Source of the DNA: Trametes villosa | Taxonomy: Eukaryota > Basidiomycota > Agaricomycetes > Polyporales > Polyporaceae | Direction of reading: 5' to 3' | Assembly: GCA_002964805.2 (NCBI GenBank) | Contig: PUDQ02000036.1 | Location: 186,001-250,000, forward strand | DNA: 64,000 nt | In this document: one piece after another, positions 35,638 to 47,899 of the stretch | How positions within the stretch are numbered: position 1 is the first letter of the stretch | Layout of the letters: each line of letters begins with the position of its first letter | The notes under the pieces: model-generated | What the model was told of the DNA's origin: nothing | Database searches by the model: none | The model's input: only the letters and a program-made list of their open reading frames with translations | Made by a program: the position numbers and the translations under genes

Positions 35638-37087
35638 ATGGGCCGCCACAAGATGCTGCAGCCAGAATGGAAACAACTTCGCACTTACCGCCCACAGCGG
35701 CGGACGGTGTACGCGAGAGACGGGTTCACAAGCTTTATGCCGGCGTGTGCTGCAACCTGCGCGTCGTCTGCAGAATCCAAGTCCGATTGCTCCAGGTACG
35801 TTACCTCTCTCTGCGATCCAACGCTCGTGCCCATCTTGCTCGCCATCCTAGGTGCGATGATGCTCCTACATTAGCCTTCACACGAGATTGCACGCGAATC
35901 GTTAACGTACACTCACACGTCTCTCAGCGACGACGTCTTCTGCCTTTGTACTCGTGGGAGCTTTGTGGAAGACTCGCTCGAGTGCGCAGCGAGGGAATGC
36001 TCGGCGACGGATGCGAACGCAGCGGTGACCGTTGTTGATAAAACATGTAGGGAGGCTCTTGGAGCGCAGCACCAGAGTACGTCCACGAACGAGTAGAGAT
36101 TATGCGCGACGCTAAGTTACGTCATCAGTCCCCAGTGGCTCCGAGTCTGACGGGGGGTCCGCCAGTCAAACGTCAGCGCCTTCGAAGTCTCAGAGTGCCG
36201 CTTCCGATACCCATGCGCCCACTGCCACATCTCCACCCGCTACCGCTGTAGCACCTTCCTCTCCCTCAAGTACCCCTCCCAAGAGCAGTGATGACGATAC
36301 CTCCTCAGTAACGTCTTCACATGGCACCGCTTCCTTCACCGCGTCTACGAGCGATACCGCCATCTCTACCCTCTCTTCCACACTGGCGTTGTCCGGGGAC
36401 CCATCACCTTCTCGCACCCAGTCTTCGGATACACCCTCCTCACAATCTACGTCTCCGCCTTCATCTGCCAGCCCAACACCCGGTATCGGTACGCCAGCAA
36501 ACCAGCAAGGAACCCACTCGAACCGTCTCGTCATCGCCCTTGCTTCCGTCCTCGCGCTCCTTGCTCTCATCGCCGCAGCACTCGCATACTTCCTATGGAG
36601 AAGGCGGAAACGTCGAGCCCTGCGCTCTTCAACGCTGGGGCCCGAAGTGGCCGACAAGGACGATGGGGGCGAACTTGATACAACGCCAGCTTCCGGCGGC
36701 AGGGTCCCACTTGCCGATGCTTCACTTGCTCCTCTCCCTTCACAAGACGCCGTGGCACATGAGGACGCACCGCGAACAAGAATCCTCTCAGACGCGTTGT
36801 CAAGTACCGCGGTCGACGGCAGCGTACGCACCTCCGTCTTACCCTCGGATCGGGATCCACCCGGGGCAGAACGTCCACTCGCAACCTCCAGCAGCCGACA
36901 CAGTACCGTCGAACCCAAACGCTATGACGACACAATTCCAAGAGAGCCTATCTCACACGTCCAGCAAGAGCTCTCACAGCGGCTTCCGGGAACCGCTTTT
37001 CAGCATAGTCGGCTGGCGCCTCGCGAACCCTGGGACGATGTCGACGAAGAAGAGCCTCCGCCATACGAGCCCAGGGAGCGGGAGTAA
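35638..37087 (+). CDS. Gene F: CFEM single-pass membrane protein, PPPYEPR tail
   Basis: Model 35638-35795, 35928-36076, 36129-37087 (132- and 52-nt introns, phases 2 and 1), 421 aa. CFEM: PACAATC, SDC, DDVFCLCTR, ECAAREC, KTC; eight Cys, Asp before Cys4 present. A Ser/Thr stalk precedes the membrane segment LVIALASVLALLALIAAALAY and FLWRRRKRR. The tail ends DVDEEEPPPYEPRERE. Its FLWRRRK boundary and EEPPPYEPR end are nearly the same as in gene G, its closest relative. No signal peptide follows the chosen ATG. Confidence 0.78.
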
Positions 37088-38016
37088 TAGTTCCGCATGG
37101 CGTCGGACTTTGACGTACGTTGTCGGTTCGCGATCCTTCTTCCTTGCGCTCAGCCGTCCTCGTTTTCGTAGGAGTGATACTGCGCCATGATGATCGTGTA
37201 CGAGCAGTTGGCAGAATGGAATGAAGATTTCGCCGCATTGCGGGTGCAGCGTTCTCATGACATGCCCCCCTTTGTGCTGTTCTTCGCATGCTGGCGAGCC
37301 CTGGTTCAGACTTCAGGTCGTCCGGCAACCTTCTTAGCGCCGCGACAACCGTGAAGAGATATTCGCGGACTACCTGTATGTATTTCTCATGTCTCACTCT
37401 GTGTGGCGTCGTTCTGAAAGACACAATCGTCCTGTAGCGAGAAATGTGCATCGCGGATCGAGGGAGAGCGCGATAACAACGTTTGTTCGCAAACGGCGTT
37501 GCCGCTGACGCCAACTTCTATCACGCGCGTGTGCCTACGTCAGCTCCCAACGTTCTCTTGGTTGACAGATAGCTGATTTTGGCTTGAGAAACAGAGAGCG
37601 TAAGGGCTGTGTTCAAGCTGTCTGTACGCCTAGCCTGTTCTTGAGTACTGTCAAGTATGATTCACGGGAGTGTTCCTCTCAACAACATTACTGGTGACTA
37701 ATGGCGCGCGATTCTTCGCAACCACCACCTCGACGCCACTTTAGGGACATCCATGTGCGGAGTCGCCGATTCAAGGTACGCATGTGATGTATCAGCGTCG
37801 AGGCGTACTTCGCGCTGACGAGCCTTGGTAGCAAAGAATTCGCAATCTATTCTCGCTTGCGGCCCTGCTACGATCGAGATTGGAACCCGTTCAGAGGAAC
37901 GGGATACATATACATCCCCCCACCGTCGGCGGCCTAGTGCGTGTCTCTCTCCCTACGCTTCGCTCCAATCCTTGTCTACGAGAAGGGTCGCTTCTACAAC
38001 CTTGCGTAGCCACACC
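37088..38016. other. Intergenic between genes F and G
   Basis: A small reading from an ATG at ~37701 to a GTACGC donor at ~37776 might be an upstream exon of gene G but encodes no signal peptide. Otherwise nothing seen. Confidence 0.4.
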
Positions 38017-39607
38017 ATGAGCTTTGACCCGTCCACAACCGGGCAAAACACTCGTGACCACTCGGAAACATTGCCGCCAGCAATCGCAAGAGACCTTCTA
38101 CTGAACGGACTGCCACCGTGCGCCTGGTTTTGCGCCGAAGAGGCCCAATCCTCGTCGGAGTGTGCTAGGTTCGTGACTCTCGTTGTTCACCGGAGCCCAC
38201 TATGGATGCACGGCTGCTGCTGTTCTCGCACCGTTCATTTGTGGTCTGCTCTGATGCGGTCTAAACACCCGTACTCACTGGTTGCTGCACTTCTAGGGAC
38301 GATGATATATGTCTCTGCACCAGCCGCGAACTCGTGAGCGACACACGTGAATGTCTGCTCACCGCCGAGGAGTCGGACCCAGAGTCGGCATGCTCTCCAA
38401 GCGACAGAAGCACTGCCATAGACTATCTGAAACAACAGTGCTCCGAAGTCCTGGAAGTCCCGACGTCGACGCCCAGTAGCGGTAAGTTGTCTTAACTGGA
38501 TGCCCGTCCGTTTAGGATAGTGACCTATTTCTCCGGGCTATAGATCCCATCAGTTCGACTCTGGGGACGAGCGACCTGGGAGGACCACTACCTACAGCCG
38601 GCGACCCGCCAGTGGCACCCCCGGTCACGTCTTCGCACAATCCGACTAGTACCTCGGTGCACACCTCTTCGCCCATTGCTAGTCGAGAGAGCATCCAACA
38701 AACTACCACGCCCTCACCCAGGCCGTCGTCCCTTTCCACCCCCGTGCCATCCCTCAAATTTCCGGGCGAGACTCAGTCTTCCGCCGGCGCTCCGTCTAGC
38801 ATACCAGCCCTCTCGAAGTCTACAGCATCGCTCACACCATCTGCGTTCGCCGGTATCTCCACCTCCTTCTCTACAACCACTCCCGGAAATGCCACGCCTT
38901 TGCAGAGTGCGCCTCCGAGTGCTGGTACCTCCACGTTCGACGGCAAGTCAGGGGGGCCGTCGAAGAGTCTCATCATTGTCCTATCGTCGCTTCTCACACT
39001 TTTTGTCCTCGTCGCATCCGCGCTTGGATACTTCCTCTGGAAGAGACGGCTCGGAAAACGTCGGGCTCGGGGGGGCCACCCAAACCTGGGAAGCAAGGAG
39101 TCCATTCGCCCCGAATCCGCGGCTCCGGAGCCCGACGAGAACGTGCAGGGAAGGACGTCTGAGCTGGATACGTCCGTTGTCACTGCTAGCGACGGACCCG
39201 TTATTGCTCCCGGTGCTCTTCCCCCATCCGACGACGAGACACCTCGGGCGCCCCCGCATCAACCCTCTTGTGCCACCTGCTATTGCGGAACGCCGAGCGC
39301 CCAGTTTCGAGCGGACAAGCACTTTTCCAGCAGTACATTCTCCTCAATCGGCTCTCGCCGTGGTCCCGGGCTACCTAGCTCGCCCGGCCTGGACGCTGTT
39401 GAGGAGAAATCACAGGAGAACGGGTCCTCGACTGAGTCGCAGTCCCCTGCTCCCGACGTCCCAGACCCGATGCCGGAATGCTCTCCTTCGAGTGTTAGGG
39501 GCTCCCAGATAGATCTCGAGTATGCCGCTCCGGGAGCAGATGTTGAACTCTGGGAGGACAGCCGCGGCGAAGAGCCACCGCCGTACGAGCCGCGAGCGCA
39601 GGCATGA
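38017..39607 (+). CDS. Gene G: CFEM single-pass membrane protein, PPPYEPR tail
   Basis: Model 38017-38168, 38297-38481, 38544-39607 (128- and 62-nt introns, phases 2 and 1), 466 aa. CFEM: PPCAWFC, SEC, DDDICLCTS, ECLL...SAC, QQC; eight Cys, but the Cys6-Cys7 gap is longer (12 residues) than in the others (3-4). A Ser/Thr/Pro stalk precedes the membrane segment LIIVLSSLLTLFVLVASALGY and FLWKRRLGKRR. The tail has an extra CATCYC cluster and ends GEEPPPYEPRAQA. Paralogue of F. The start ATG gives no signal peptide; upstream in-frame sequence is open but not hydrophobic. Confidence 0.78.
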
Positions 39608-40594
39608 TGGACTCTCCTCGTGTAGAAGTTGAGGCGCCTTCCTACCGCACTACTCAGGCTTTCCCGCTATACGACTGTTTCCATCCCTTCCTTGTAGATG
39701 TACATTGCTGAATCCAGGAGCGTAGACTGCTACGGCCATTGGGCGGATATCGGTGTTGGGCACGGACGACGACGATAATCATTTCCTCAAGATGTCGCTC
39801 AGGATCTTCGAGTTTACTATGTAGCTGCCTCTACTATATGAACTCTAGCCTAATCAAGGTGTGTAGGGTCGTTCAGAAAGTGGGAGGTAAGGCAGCTTCC
39901 ACTGATAACCGTTCGAATGGCGGTTGAACGATAGAAATACCTGGCACCGCGGCTGGGTGAACCCAGGGACCCCAGAAACCAGTAGTACGGGTACATCCAG
40001 CTGCGCCTGACGGTGAATGTCTTCCCTCGTACTACCTCCCACTAGGTCGCAGCCGTTACGACTACCAGCTGATCGCTTTCTCGGACACTTTGTGGCTCTG
40101 CGATCTGCCCGGAAAGCCCCGCGAGAGGCGCATGGAATCAAGGAGTGGCAGACGCCATCCGTCTCACTGGCAGATACATCGGATGCAGAGCGGGAACCAC
40201 AGGCCTACTTCCATTAGCAGCGCCAACGGGAGTTCTGCGGGAGTCCCGGTCATCCGTTATTTCAGGAACAGGGCATCTTGAAAGAAGAGATGAGATGCAC
40301 TACGTGATTGGCACGGTAAGTACCACACTGCGCTCGTTCTGAGGCGAGGTTCTGACGGGACTGTAGCAGCAAGATGTCAAAATCTGCCTGGAACTTTGAC
40401 AGTTCATCGCGCATGGAGCTGTGCATGCACCGCCCCTCAGTTGGGGACACTTTCAGGTGGGCCTCTCTCGAAGAATGCTGTATATAACTTCTCTCTGGGC
40501 TCTAGCTCTCCTCTGCCCACGATTCAGGATCCGTATCTCGAACGCCTCTTGCCAGAGCGCCTTTCACAGTCCTTCCTCGGTCACATACCTCACA
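39608..40594. other. Intergenic between genes G and H
   Basis: No convincing gene. The promoter of gene H should lie near 40480-40590 (a TATATAA-type stretch is seen at ~40480). Confidence 0.45.
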
Positions 40595-41631
40595 ATGCTC
40601 GCTCTGTGGGTTTCCATTGCTGTTGCTGCGGCCTTCACAAGTGTCAGGGCCGACGATACGACGACTTCAGGCGCCTCGCTCCCGACAGGAATATCCGGTA
40701 TACCCGTGGGGATCCCTCTCTGCGCTGTACCATGTGTGTCGGAAGCGGCGTCCCGAACTGGGTGCGGGGACTCGTGAGTAGCTGTCTCGCTATACGTCGA
40801 GGTCGGAGAATACCTACAACTAAAGTTCCTCTAGATTCACGGATCTTTCGTGTATCTGCAATAGCCCATCCTTCTTCCAGCCCGCTCTCGATTGCGTCAA
40901 ACAAGCATGCCCTCAGTCGGACGGTGTAACGGCACTGCAAGCTTTCGAGCAGGAGTGCAAGGACTCCGCACTGCCCTCAGGTAAGATTTGATCCTAACTG
41001 TTGGAGTCGTCCATCTATCATGCCACACCACCTACTTCCTTCCCTGCATACATCTACATCTTCTTCGATTCATCATGATTGCGCCGCCCCGTCTGCCCTT
41101 TGACAACTAAACCTTGCCTGAGCGCGCTGACATGCCAATGTCCACACAGCCTCCTTGGTGCCTACCGCTCAGTCGACCGGGTTCTTCAGCAACGTTACTG
41201 CGACACTCTCCTCGTCCGTCTCCGCCACCGCGTCGCACTCCGATTCCGCCGAGGCCACGTCATCCACGTCCTCCAAACATGAGCATTCCACGTCGTCTGG
41301 CGCGATCTCTTCGACTTCCGTCCAGGGCTTCTCGGTGACAGCCGTGATCGTCTCGAGCTCAGCGACCGCAACTGTCGGCTCGCTCACAACGACCATCCAG
41401 CCCACAAGCGACAGTTCATCCGCATCAGGCTCCGACGGTGGCAGCTCTGTCACAGCCCCCCCAGCCCCCGGACCGTCGTCCCTCGCCGGTAACAGTACGG
41501 GCGCTGGCGCGGGGCCAGCGCACAACGCTGCGAGAGCTTCCGTAGCTGGGCCGAACATGGGCGTTGAGGGAATGGCGAGAGTTTTCCCTGCGGTTCTTTG
41601 CATCGTCTTTGGGGCGGCGTTTGCGCTTTGA
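40595..41631 (+). CDS. Gene H: CFEM-domain GPI-anchored protein
   Basis: Model 40595-40773, 40835-40980, 41150-41631 (61- and 169-nt introns, phases 2 and 1), 268 aa. Clear signal peptide MLALWVSIAVAAAFTSVRA. CFEM: LCAVPC, TGC, TDLSCICNS, DCVKQAC, QEC; eight Cys and the Asp before Cys4. A Ser/Thr-rich stalk, then a GPI-type C-terminus (small residues ...NAARASVAG, hydrophobic VFPAVLCIVFGAAFAL, no basic tail). Same intron plan as the TM-type neighbours D-G and I-J, but with a different membrane anchor. Likely role: wall or plasma-membrane surface, possibly heme/iron binding. Confidence 0.88.
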
Positions 41632-41917
41632 TTAGGATTTTACTGAAGCATCCTGGAGTTCTGTTCGCGTCGTGGTGTCTCGATATTTCTTGCCGGTTCT
41701 CTCAGATGTTTCCAATATATATATATGTACTCCTGAACGTGGGGGTGAACTGCGTACAGTGCCGTTGTACTCGAACAGTAGCTATTTCGGTTGGTGTCCA
41801 CTGCTCGTATCGAGACCGTTGGAAAACTACACCAGTCACTGACACGCGCTGAGGCAACAGCATTCCGTCACCGTACCCACGCGTATGCTAAATCATCGGC
41901 TGCGCAACAATATGCAC

Positions 41918-43184
41918 TTACTTATTGAGCCCGAAAGGTCGGAGCGCCTCCCCGGTAGAATTCCTCATACTGTATGGCGGTAAGGACTCGGAGACTCCGG
42001 GAGACTCATCCCTAGGCTCCTGACGAGAGGTGCTGGCGATGAAGGCGAGTAGCCGTTGTCCCATCGTCCATGGAAGCGTCATGGTGACGCGTTCGCCAGA
42101 AGTCGCCTCAACCCGGAGTGCGAGGCCCGGCTCGTGTGGAGAGTTCTCCGGGAAGCCTCGGCCGGGTAGCGAAGCGTGTCTTCTCGGCGTGAGCGTTGGT
42201 ACGGGAGGGGCTTCTCCGGCGACGGAGTAAGCCGCAACATGGCTCAAGCTGGGATCGTCGGGAGCGGAAGTGGTCGTATACTCGGAGTGACCTAGGAGAC
42301 TCCTTCCCAGTGTCGGCGATACGCTGGCGCGCCTCGACAAAAACTCCCGAGTACGCGGAGAGACGACCAAGCCGCCTTTGAGCACCGCCTCGGTCGTCGG
42401 ATATGGATATACATCCGGCTGTGTGTGCGTAGCAGGCGCCGTGTCGAGCAAGGAGCACCGACGTCGCCTCCTCCACAGAACGAGGATCGCGGCAAGAAGA
42501 GCGAGGGAAAGTGTAATGGGAAGAGCGATGTATAGTGCGGTCAATGCCTCCGTGCGTCCTGAGCTAGAAGAGGATGGCGACGGTGGGAGAGACAATGGGG
42601 GACTCGGGGAGATGAAGGGCGGACTCGTGGATGCGCCCATTGGGGAGGAACTCGAAGGAGTGGAGAGAGCCGATACTCCCGAGGACGGAGGGTTAGATAT
42701 CACGGACGAGCGCATCCCGGCGAGCGAGCTGGTAAAAGTCTTAGGTGCAGTGCTGTCCCCTGGATTGCTCGCAGTGCCAGTTCCAGTGCCTGTACTCGTG
42801 GGAGTGGAACTGAGGCCGCTAGCTGACACCAGCGAAGCAGTACTCAGTCAGCGTGATGATATTGGAGACGAGTCGATGCCAAAGAGCAACATACTAGTCG
42901 ATGTCCCGCATCGCTCCTCCTCTGCATTGGCAAGATTCTCGAAACCGTCCGGCGTGCATACGCTTCTTAGACAGTCAATTATGCGGTTGAAGGCGTTTTC
43001 TTCGCACGAGCAGTCGAAGGCACTGGAAGGCGATTTGAGTTCGTGCGTCAGTGATGGGGCATGAGCGGAAAGGAAAGACTACTTACAAAGAGGCTTCTAT
43101 GTTCTCCGAACAGATTGCGGGCGTGATTACGATATTGTCGTTGGTGCCTACGCAGAACACTTCGCATTGTGCTGGTTGTGACAT
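41918..43184 (-). CDS. Gene I: CFEM single-pass membrane protein, LPPY tail
   Basis: Minus-strand model 43184-43087, 43022-42895, 42822-41918 (64- and 72-nt introns, phases 2 and 1), 376 aa. Starts MSQPAQCEVFC, so the CFEM begins almost at the first residue: QCEVFC, AIC, FDCSCEE, DCLRSVC, ERC. The Asp sits directly before Cys4 rather than three before. A Ser/Thr/Pro stalk precedes the membrane segment ALYIALPITLSLALLAAILVLW and RRRRR. Near the C-terminus VTMTLPWTMGQRLLAFIAS is followed ~20 residues later by ESLPPYSMRN. No signal peptide after the ATG; in-frame TSTLLLS lies just upstream but before any ATG I can accept. Confidence 0.78.
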
Positions 43185-44265
43185 AGAGAGTAGTAGAGTC
43201 GAGGTGGAGCTTGTTTTAAACAAGCGCGAGTGTCGACGACGTCGAATAGGTCCTCTACCAGGAACTGAGTAGAGGAGTGCAGAGAGTCGAGGACGGCGAG
43301 AGCCTCCAGAAGGCGGGAGAATATACTCCATCAAATAAGCTGCCAGAGAGTAAGCGAGGTACGTCGTCAGGTCATGAAACACTGCGAACGATATAAGTCA
43401 GTCGAAAGATTATCAAAGTAAAGTCGCCCGCTAGCCAGCGTCCCGGTGGAGGATCTTAGCGATACCGGATGTACAACACAGCTCCGTCGCGCGAGGCGGT
43501 GCGTATAAGGCTCGAGACTCGGCCGATCTACTCTTCGGAAGACATGTTACTCAAGTAACTTCATGCGGTTCGTGAGGTGGTCGACATTCGGCAGTGAACT
43601 TACGAAGATTCCTATTTTACTAGTAACGCCATCCGTCATAAGACTACGGCTCCCTCTTTCGCAACGCATTCACTAGAGTGAGTTGATCCCCAATGGACGA
43701 TAGTCTCATAGGGCTGATAGGCTAGCGAACAACTGTTGGGACTCGAGAGCGTGTGCCCTAGAAGCCTGTGTCGCGGCGGTGCGACACTGCGTGATGGTCG
43801 TCTTCCGTAATAGGGCGTGCGACGCGATCTTCAGCCTACTTGAAGGTGTGATTAACACCAATACTGGGCGTCGAGCATGGGGAGGCAGTCAGATTGTGTT
43901 GGTAGTGAAGTTCTTGCTGCGAGCCTCCGTGCTGCGCGCGATGAGACTTTGGTGGTGCACTGCGTGGCGGTGAGCGTCTGTTTTCGTCATCATGATCATC
44001 GCTGCATGTTGCAACCTTTTGAAACAAGCCTCAAAGTTCGCGGTTCCCTACCTGGTAATCTTGATAAATCGTGCGCTACGACGGAGGAGAATAAACGCAG
44101 GTGAACTCTGTGCTCTCTGGAGACCGGACACAACAAGTATACCCTATCGTCCTCATATCATCAGCCTAACACTGGTGTCTCGTTCACTCGACTAGTACTA
44201 GTCATCGCTACAATACCGCTTCGTCCGTCCGTACGCTGCCTTGCCTACTGGTACACCCGTGGTAA
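43185..44265. other. Intergenic between genes I and J
   Basis: Contains the promoter side of gene I and the 3' flank of gene J. No gene recognised. Confidence 0.45.
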
Positions 44266-45540
44266 TCATTCCGCCCAGAAGGTCGATACGCGGTTTTGCT
44301 GGTGGTCCTCGTACTCGTATGGCGGCAGCGTCTCCGAACCGTCGGCGTAGTGATCCCTACCCTCCGGGCGGGGGCTAGTTGCGAGAAAGGCGAGCAGCCG
44401 TTCGCCGAGCGTCCACGGAAGCATCATTGTAACGCGCTCGCCGTGAATCGCCTCGACTCGAAGCGCGCCTTCCGTAGGCTCGCCCGTGGATAGGCTCGCC
44501 TCGGGAGACGAGGTGTGACGCTCTGGAGGCTCTGGGAGAGCTGGATTGTCGCCTCTAGAGTGAAAAGCAATGTGGCCATGATCGTCTGGAGTGGGAGTGG
44601 TAGTGTCTTCGGGGTTCTCCAGGATAGCGCCCTCCGGTATTGGCGGTACACGTCTCGGATGGACATCCCGCGTACTCGGAGGGGCATCTAAGTCGCGTTT
44701 GACCACCGAGTCTGATACGTCCGGGAGATTATCGGGTGGGTGTGTAGGTGGAGTCCCCGTCATTGCTCGGAGAACGTGACGGCGCCGCCTTCTACTCATG
44801 AGGAACGCGAGTCCCGTAATGAGCAAAATCGAGAGCGTGACAGGGAGCGCGACCACGAGGGCCATGCCTCCTGAGTGTGCCGGCGAGCTGGAGATGGGCG
44901 GCATCGATGACACTGGTGTCGAGCTCGAAGAGGTGAGGGGAGACGTTGAGAATGTCATCGCGATCGACAACCCAGCGGTAGCTAAAGGAGCTGTGCTCGA
45001 GTTCGATGAGAGCACTGTCGATGTAGATGAAGAATTGTCGGCTGTGGAGGAGGGCGTTGCAGCGACCGAGTTGGCGGAAGTCCCAGACGGCCGCCCTATC
45101 TCGGGCAACGTAACTGTGACAATGTGCGTGTAGGTGTAGCTTTGTGTCACTGTGGTTCGAATTAAGGGTGAGGATATTCAGTGGTTTTCTTGAGGAACCC
45201 GAGCGGCGGATACACGCATTCAGAAGCTCACCTGTTACAAGTAAGCCGCATTGGTCGAATATAGAGACCAGAAGGTTGCCGAAGTCCTCCTGCGTACATA
45301 CATCGCTCAAACAGCGCACGATGTTGGGGAAGATATTATCGTAGCATGGGCAGTTGATACCGCTGAAAACAGATATGTACCGTATGAGTGAGTGCGTGTT
45401 CAGTACCTAGGGTACGGATAAAAGTAAGCAAAAACTGCCTACAATGAGCCAACATCTATGTTAGAACAAGTGGAAGGCGTTGCGGTGAATTGATATCCGG
45501 AGTTTTCGCAATATATGTGGCACTGTGGCGATTGCGACAT
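44266..45540 (-). CDS. Gene J: CFEM single-pass membrane protein, LPPYEYE tail
   Basis: Minus-strand model 45540-45443, 45362-45232, 45149-44266 (80- and 82-nt introns, phases 2 and 1), 370 aa. Starts MSQSPQCHIYC; CFEM: QCHIYC, STC, INCPCYD, RCLSDVC, DQC. No Asp precedes Cys4, so heme binding of the known type looks unlikely. The third exon opens with TYTHIVTVTLPE, then a Ser/Thr stalk, membrane segment MALVVALPVTLSILLITGLAF and RRRRRH. The tail has VTMMLPWTLGERLLAFLAT and ends SETLPPYEYEDHQQNRVSTFWAE. Closest to gene I. The ATG follows an acceptor-like CTCTCCAG, so the upstream exon may be non-coding or carry a signal sequence. Confidence 0.78.
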
Positions 45541-46303
45541 CTGGAGAGCTGACTTTGCTCGGCTATCCTTAGACGAGTATTAGTCGCGAGGACGCGGAAT
45601 AAACGTCTTTTCAAGAACCTACAGGAAGAGCAGGGGGAAGACTGGAGTTCGACGACAGAACCGAGCAGACCGACGCGTGAGGCTTTGCTTTACAAAGCTC
45701 TTTGGAGGCAACCGGCGTACGCGGTCAAAGCATCGGATTCTATCAGCAATATAAGACGGGAACAAAATAATCAGTGTTGCTTGAAGTTACCTAGTACCTG
45801 GCGAGCGACCACCCAAATTTAAAGCTACGCTGAGTCGCTCGAGCAAGACGTGTAGCACCCGCGGTTCACTCGCCTGATTCTTCGCAGGATTAATTGGACG
45901 AGTCCATGCGACCTGTGAGATGGTTGTCAGTCCGAGCAGTACCGGATCCTAGACCACACGTACGACGTCTGCGACCTCTTCGAAAGTCCATGGTCCGTCT
46001 TCGCATCTTCCGTTCCCATCCCCGAGCTGTGGTGCGCATGCAGCCATTGAAGATCAACATTTACTAGAGAAACTGCGCTGGCTATGGGCAGTTGCGAGAG
46101 TAGGTTACTCCGAGATGCAAATCTTTCTCTCCGGTCCTGCCTCTCGCGCCCCATAAGTTGTTTCCTCGGGAGTACAAATATTGTCGCTATATAAGTTAGA
46201 ACTCTATCAATGATTCCTTCCGCCCAACGTCTCTCCACACCTCTTATCGCCCGTGACTGTGGAGACACAGCCAACGCGCAGCGCGCCGAGCCCTGCCGAA
46301 GAG
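45541..46303. other. Intergenic between genes J and K
   Basis: Promoter side of gene J and 3' flank of gene K. No gene seen. Confidence 0.45.
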
Positions 46304-47554
46304 TCATGCAGGCGATTCGTATGCGGGTAGCGTCTCGGAGTCGCGGGTATCGACCGAGGTTGCATCTTCTCCCGCCCGTCGTGGCGGCGGGCCCGCGATC
46401 ATAGCCAGTACACGCTGCGCCACCTCCGGTGAGAGCGCGAGGCGGACGAGCCCGTCTCCACGCATGCCCATCTCCGGATCAGGTGCACGCGTAGGTAGAG
46501 TCGCAAGCGGCGGAGTCGTGTTCTGGCCGACGCGGTCACTGGGAGTCGAGAGGCGTGGTAGACGTTCAGAAAGCGGAGATATGAAGCCAGGAGGAGAAGA
46601 GTGTCGGAGAGTACATTGGGGAGTGTCAGCGCCCTCGCCCTCCGCGAGGAGTGAGTGTAAGGAACGAAATGTCGAAGCGCTTCCGTCCTGCGCCTCCGTG
46701 CTGGCCGCCAAGAGAGACGATGACGCGGGAGCACGTCGCCCTTGGGCGGAGTCGAGGATAAGGATATCGGAAGCATGGGATACAGGACGCGTGGTCGCAG
46801 GCGATCCGTGGCTCGGAGTTAGCGTTTCCGGCGTGCGGCCCTGCGGCAGCAGAGGGACGACGCTTTCGCGCGCACGGGCGCGCCGTCGACGCATCCAGAG
46901 CAGCAGGATTATCCCCGCGACCGCGACACTGATGACAGTGGAGGAGATAGCGCCCGCAAGGACTGCCGTCCGTGAATGACGTCCATTGGAAGCTTGAGAG
47001 GTCGTAGCCTTGGGAGCCATAGCGGATGGGGAGAGACTAGATGCCGATAGTGATATGGAAGCGCCGCTGTCCGATGCGAGATATGGCGTTGCAGCAGAAC
47101 TGAACAGGTCCGCTCGCGATGAGGTGACCGCATTCGTTACAGACGTGGAAGCAGTCGCTGCGCTCTCAGCGGCCCGACTCGAACTCGCAGGAAGCGCGGT
47201 TGGTCGGGTTGAGGGCGGTTGGGTTGAGGTGGGATCCAAAGACCAACCGGGGGCTGCGGTCGAGGATGCGGGTGGTGTGCTCGTCACAGTATCCGACAGG
47301 GAAGTGCTCACACCTGTGCTCCCTGGATCTATGGGCGTCTGGTCGGGAGGCGTACTATCCCATGCATCAGCATCCGTCGGGGACGTGGATGCGGTTTGGT
47401 GGCGAATCACAGTAGTCTCCGGGGCACAATCCAGAGGAAAGGGACACAAGGGGACTGCTCCTCCTCCGCCTCCGTCTTCGGCCAGGACGCCCACTGTGAC
47501 GCATCCCGCAGCTCCGGGGAAACATCGTGTTCGAAGCGCGCTTCGCTGGGGCAT
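46304..47554 (-). CDS. Gene K: single-pass membrane protein without CFEM, LPAYESPA tail
   Basis: Single coding exon, 416 aa, from ATG at 47554. A good GTAAGT...TACAG intron lies just upstream in the presumed 5' UTR. The short N-terminal part has four Cys (RCFPGAAGC, LCPFPLDC), then a long Ser/Thr stalk, a membrane segment (AVLAGAISSTVISVAVAGIILLLW) and RRRRARARESVVPLLPQ. The C-terminus has GLVRLALSPEVAQRVLAMIAG followed by SVDTRDSETLPAYESPA. The tail module is shared with L, M, N. The frame is open upstream of the ATG to the intron acceptor, so an earlier start is possible. Confidence 0.72.
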   Translation of the reverse strand: MPQRSALRTRCFPGAAGCVTVGVLAEDGGGGGAVPLCPFPLDCAPETTVIRHQTASTSPTDADAWDSTPPDQTPIDPGSTGVSTSLSDTVTSTPPASSTAAPGWSLDPTSTQPPSTRPTALPASSSRAAESAATASTSVTNAVTSSRADLFSSAATPYLASDSGASISLSASSLSPSAMAPKATTSQASNGRHSRTAVLAGAISSTVISVAVAGIILLLWMRRRRARARESVVPLLPQGRTPETLTPSHGSPATTRPVSHASDILILDSAQGRRAPASSSLLAASTEAQDGSASTFRSLHSLLAEGEGADTPQCTLRHSSPPGFISPLSERLPRLSTPSDRVGQNTTPPLATLPTRAPDPEMGMRGDGLVRLALSPEVAQRVLAMIAGPPPRRAGEDATSVDTRDSETLPAYESPA

Positions 47555-47740
47555 GGTCGTTTGAGCCGTCGCTTGTCTGGCTGAACGGTAGTCAATCTTC
47601 ACCCAAACTGTATAAAGGGTGAGTACATGAAGTGATTATCCGTACAAATTGTACCGTGACGTGCAGAGATCAGACTTACGAGCGACTTGGGAGGCGTTAA
47701 GCTGGTCTGGGCTCTTCTGGGAAGTGGACAGCGGGCGCGT

Positions 47741-47863
47741 TATGTATGCTGTCTACCCATAGGCCATGGATGTGCAGATACCTCTCCGGGAATGTTCCCC
47801 TATGCACCATTGCATGAAATTGAATGGGCATCTCAGTAGTGTGATATAATCTTGATGTCGAAC
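47741..47863 (-). promoter_or_regulatory. Promoter block of gene K with conserved element
   Basis: Plus-strand GTTATGTATGCTG at ~47740-47752 (TATA-like on the minus strand) and, ~85 bp further upstream of the gene, TGATATAATCTTGATGTCGAAC (47842-47863), also found with small changes before L, M and N. Confidence 0.5.
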
Positions 47864-47899
47864 ACCGCATGCGAAAGCTCGAGTGCGGCGCGTCCGGGC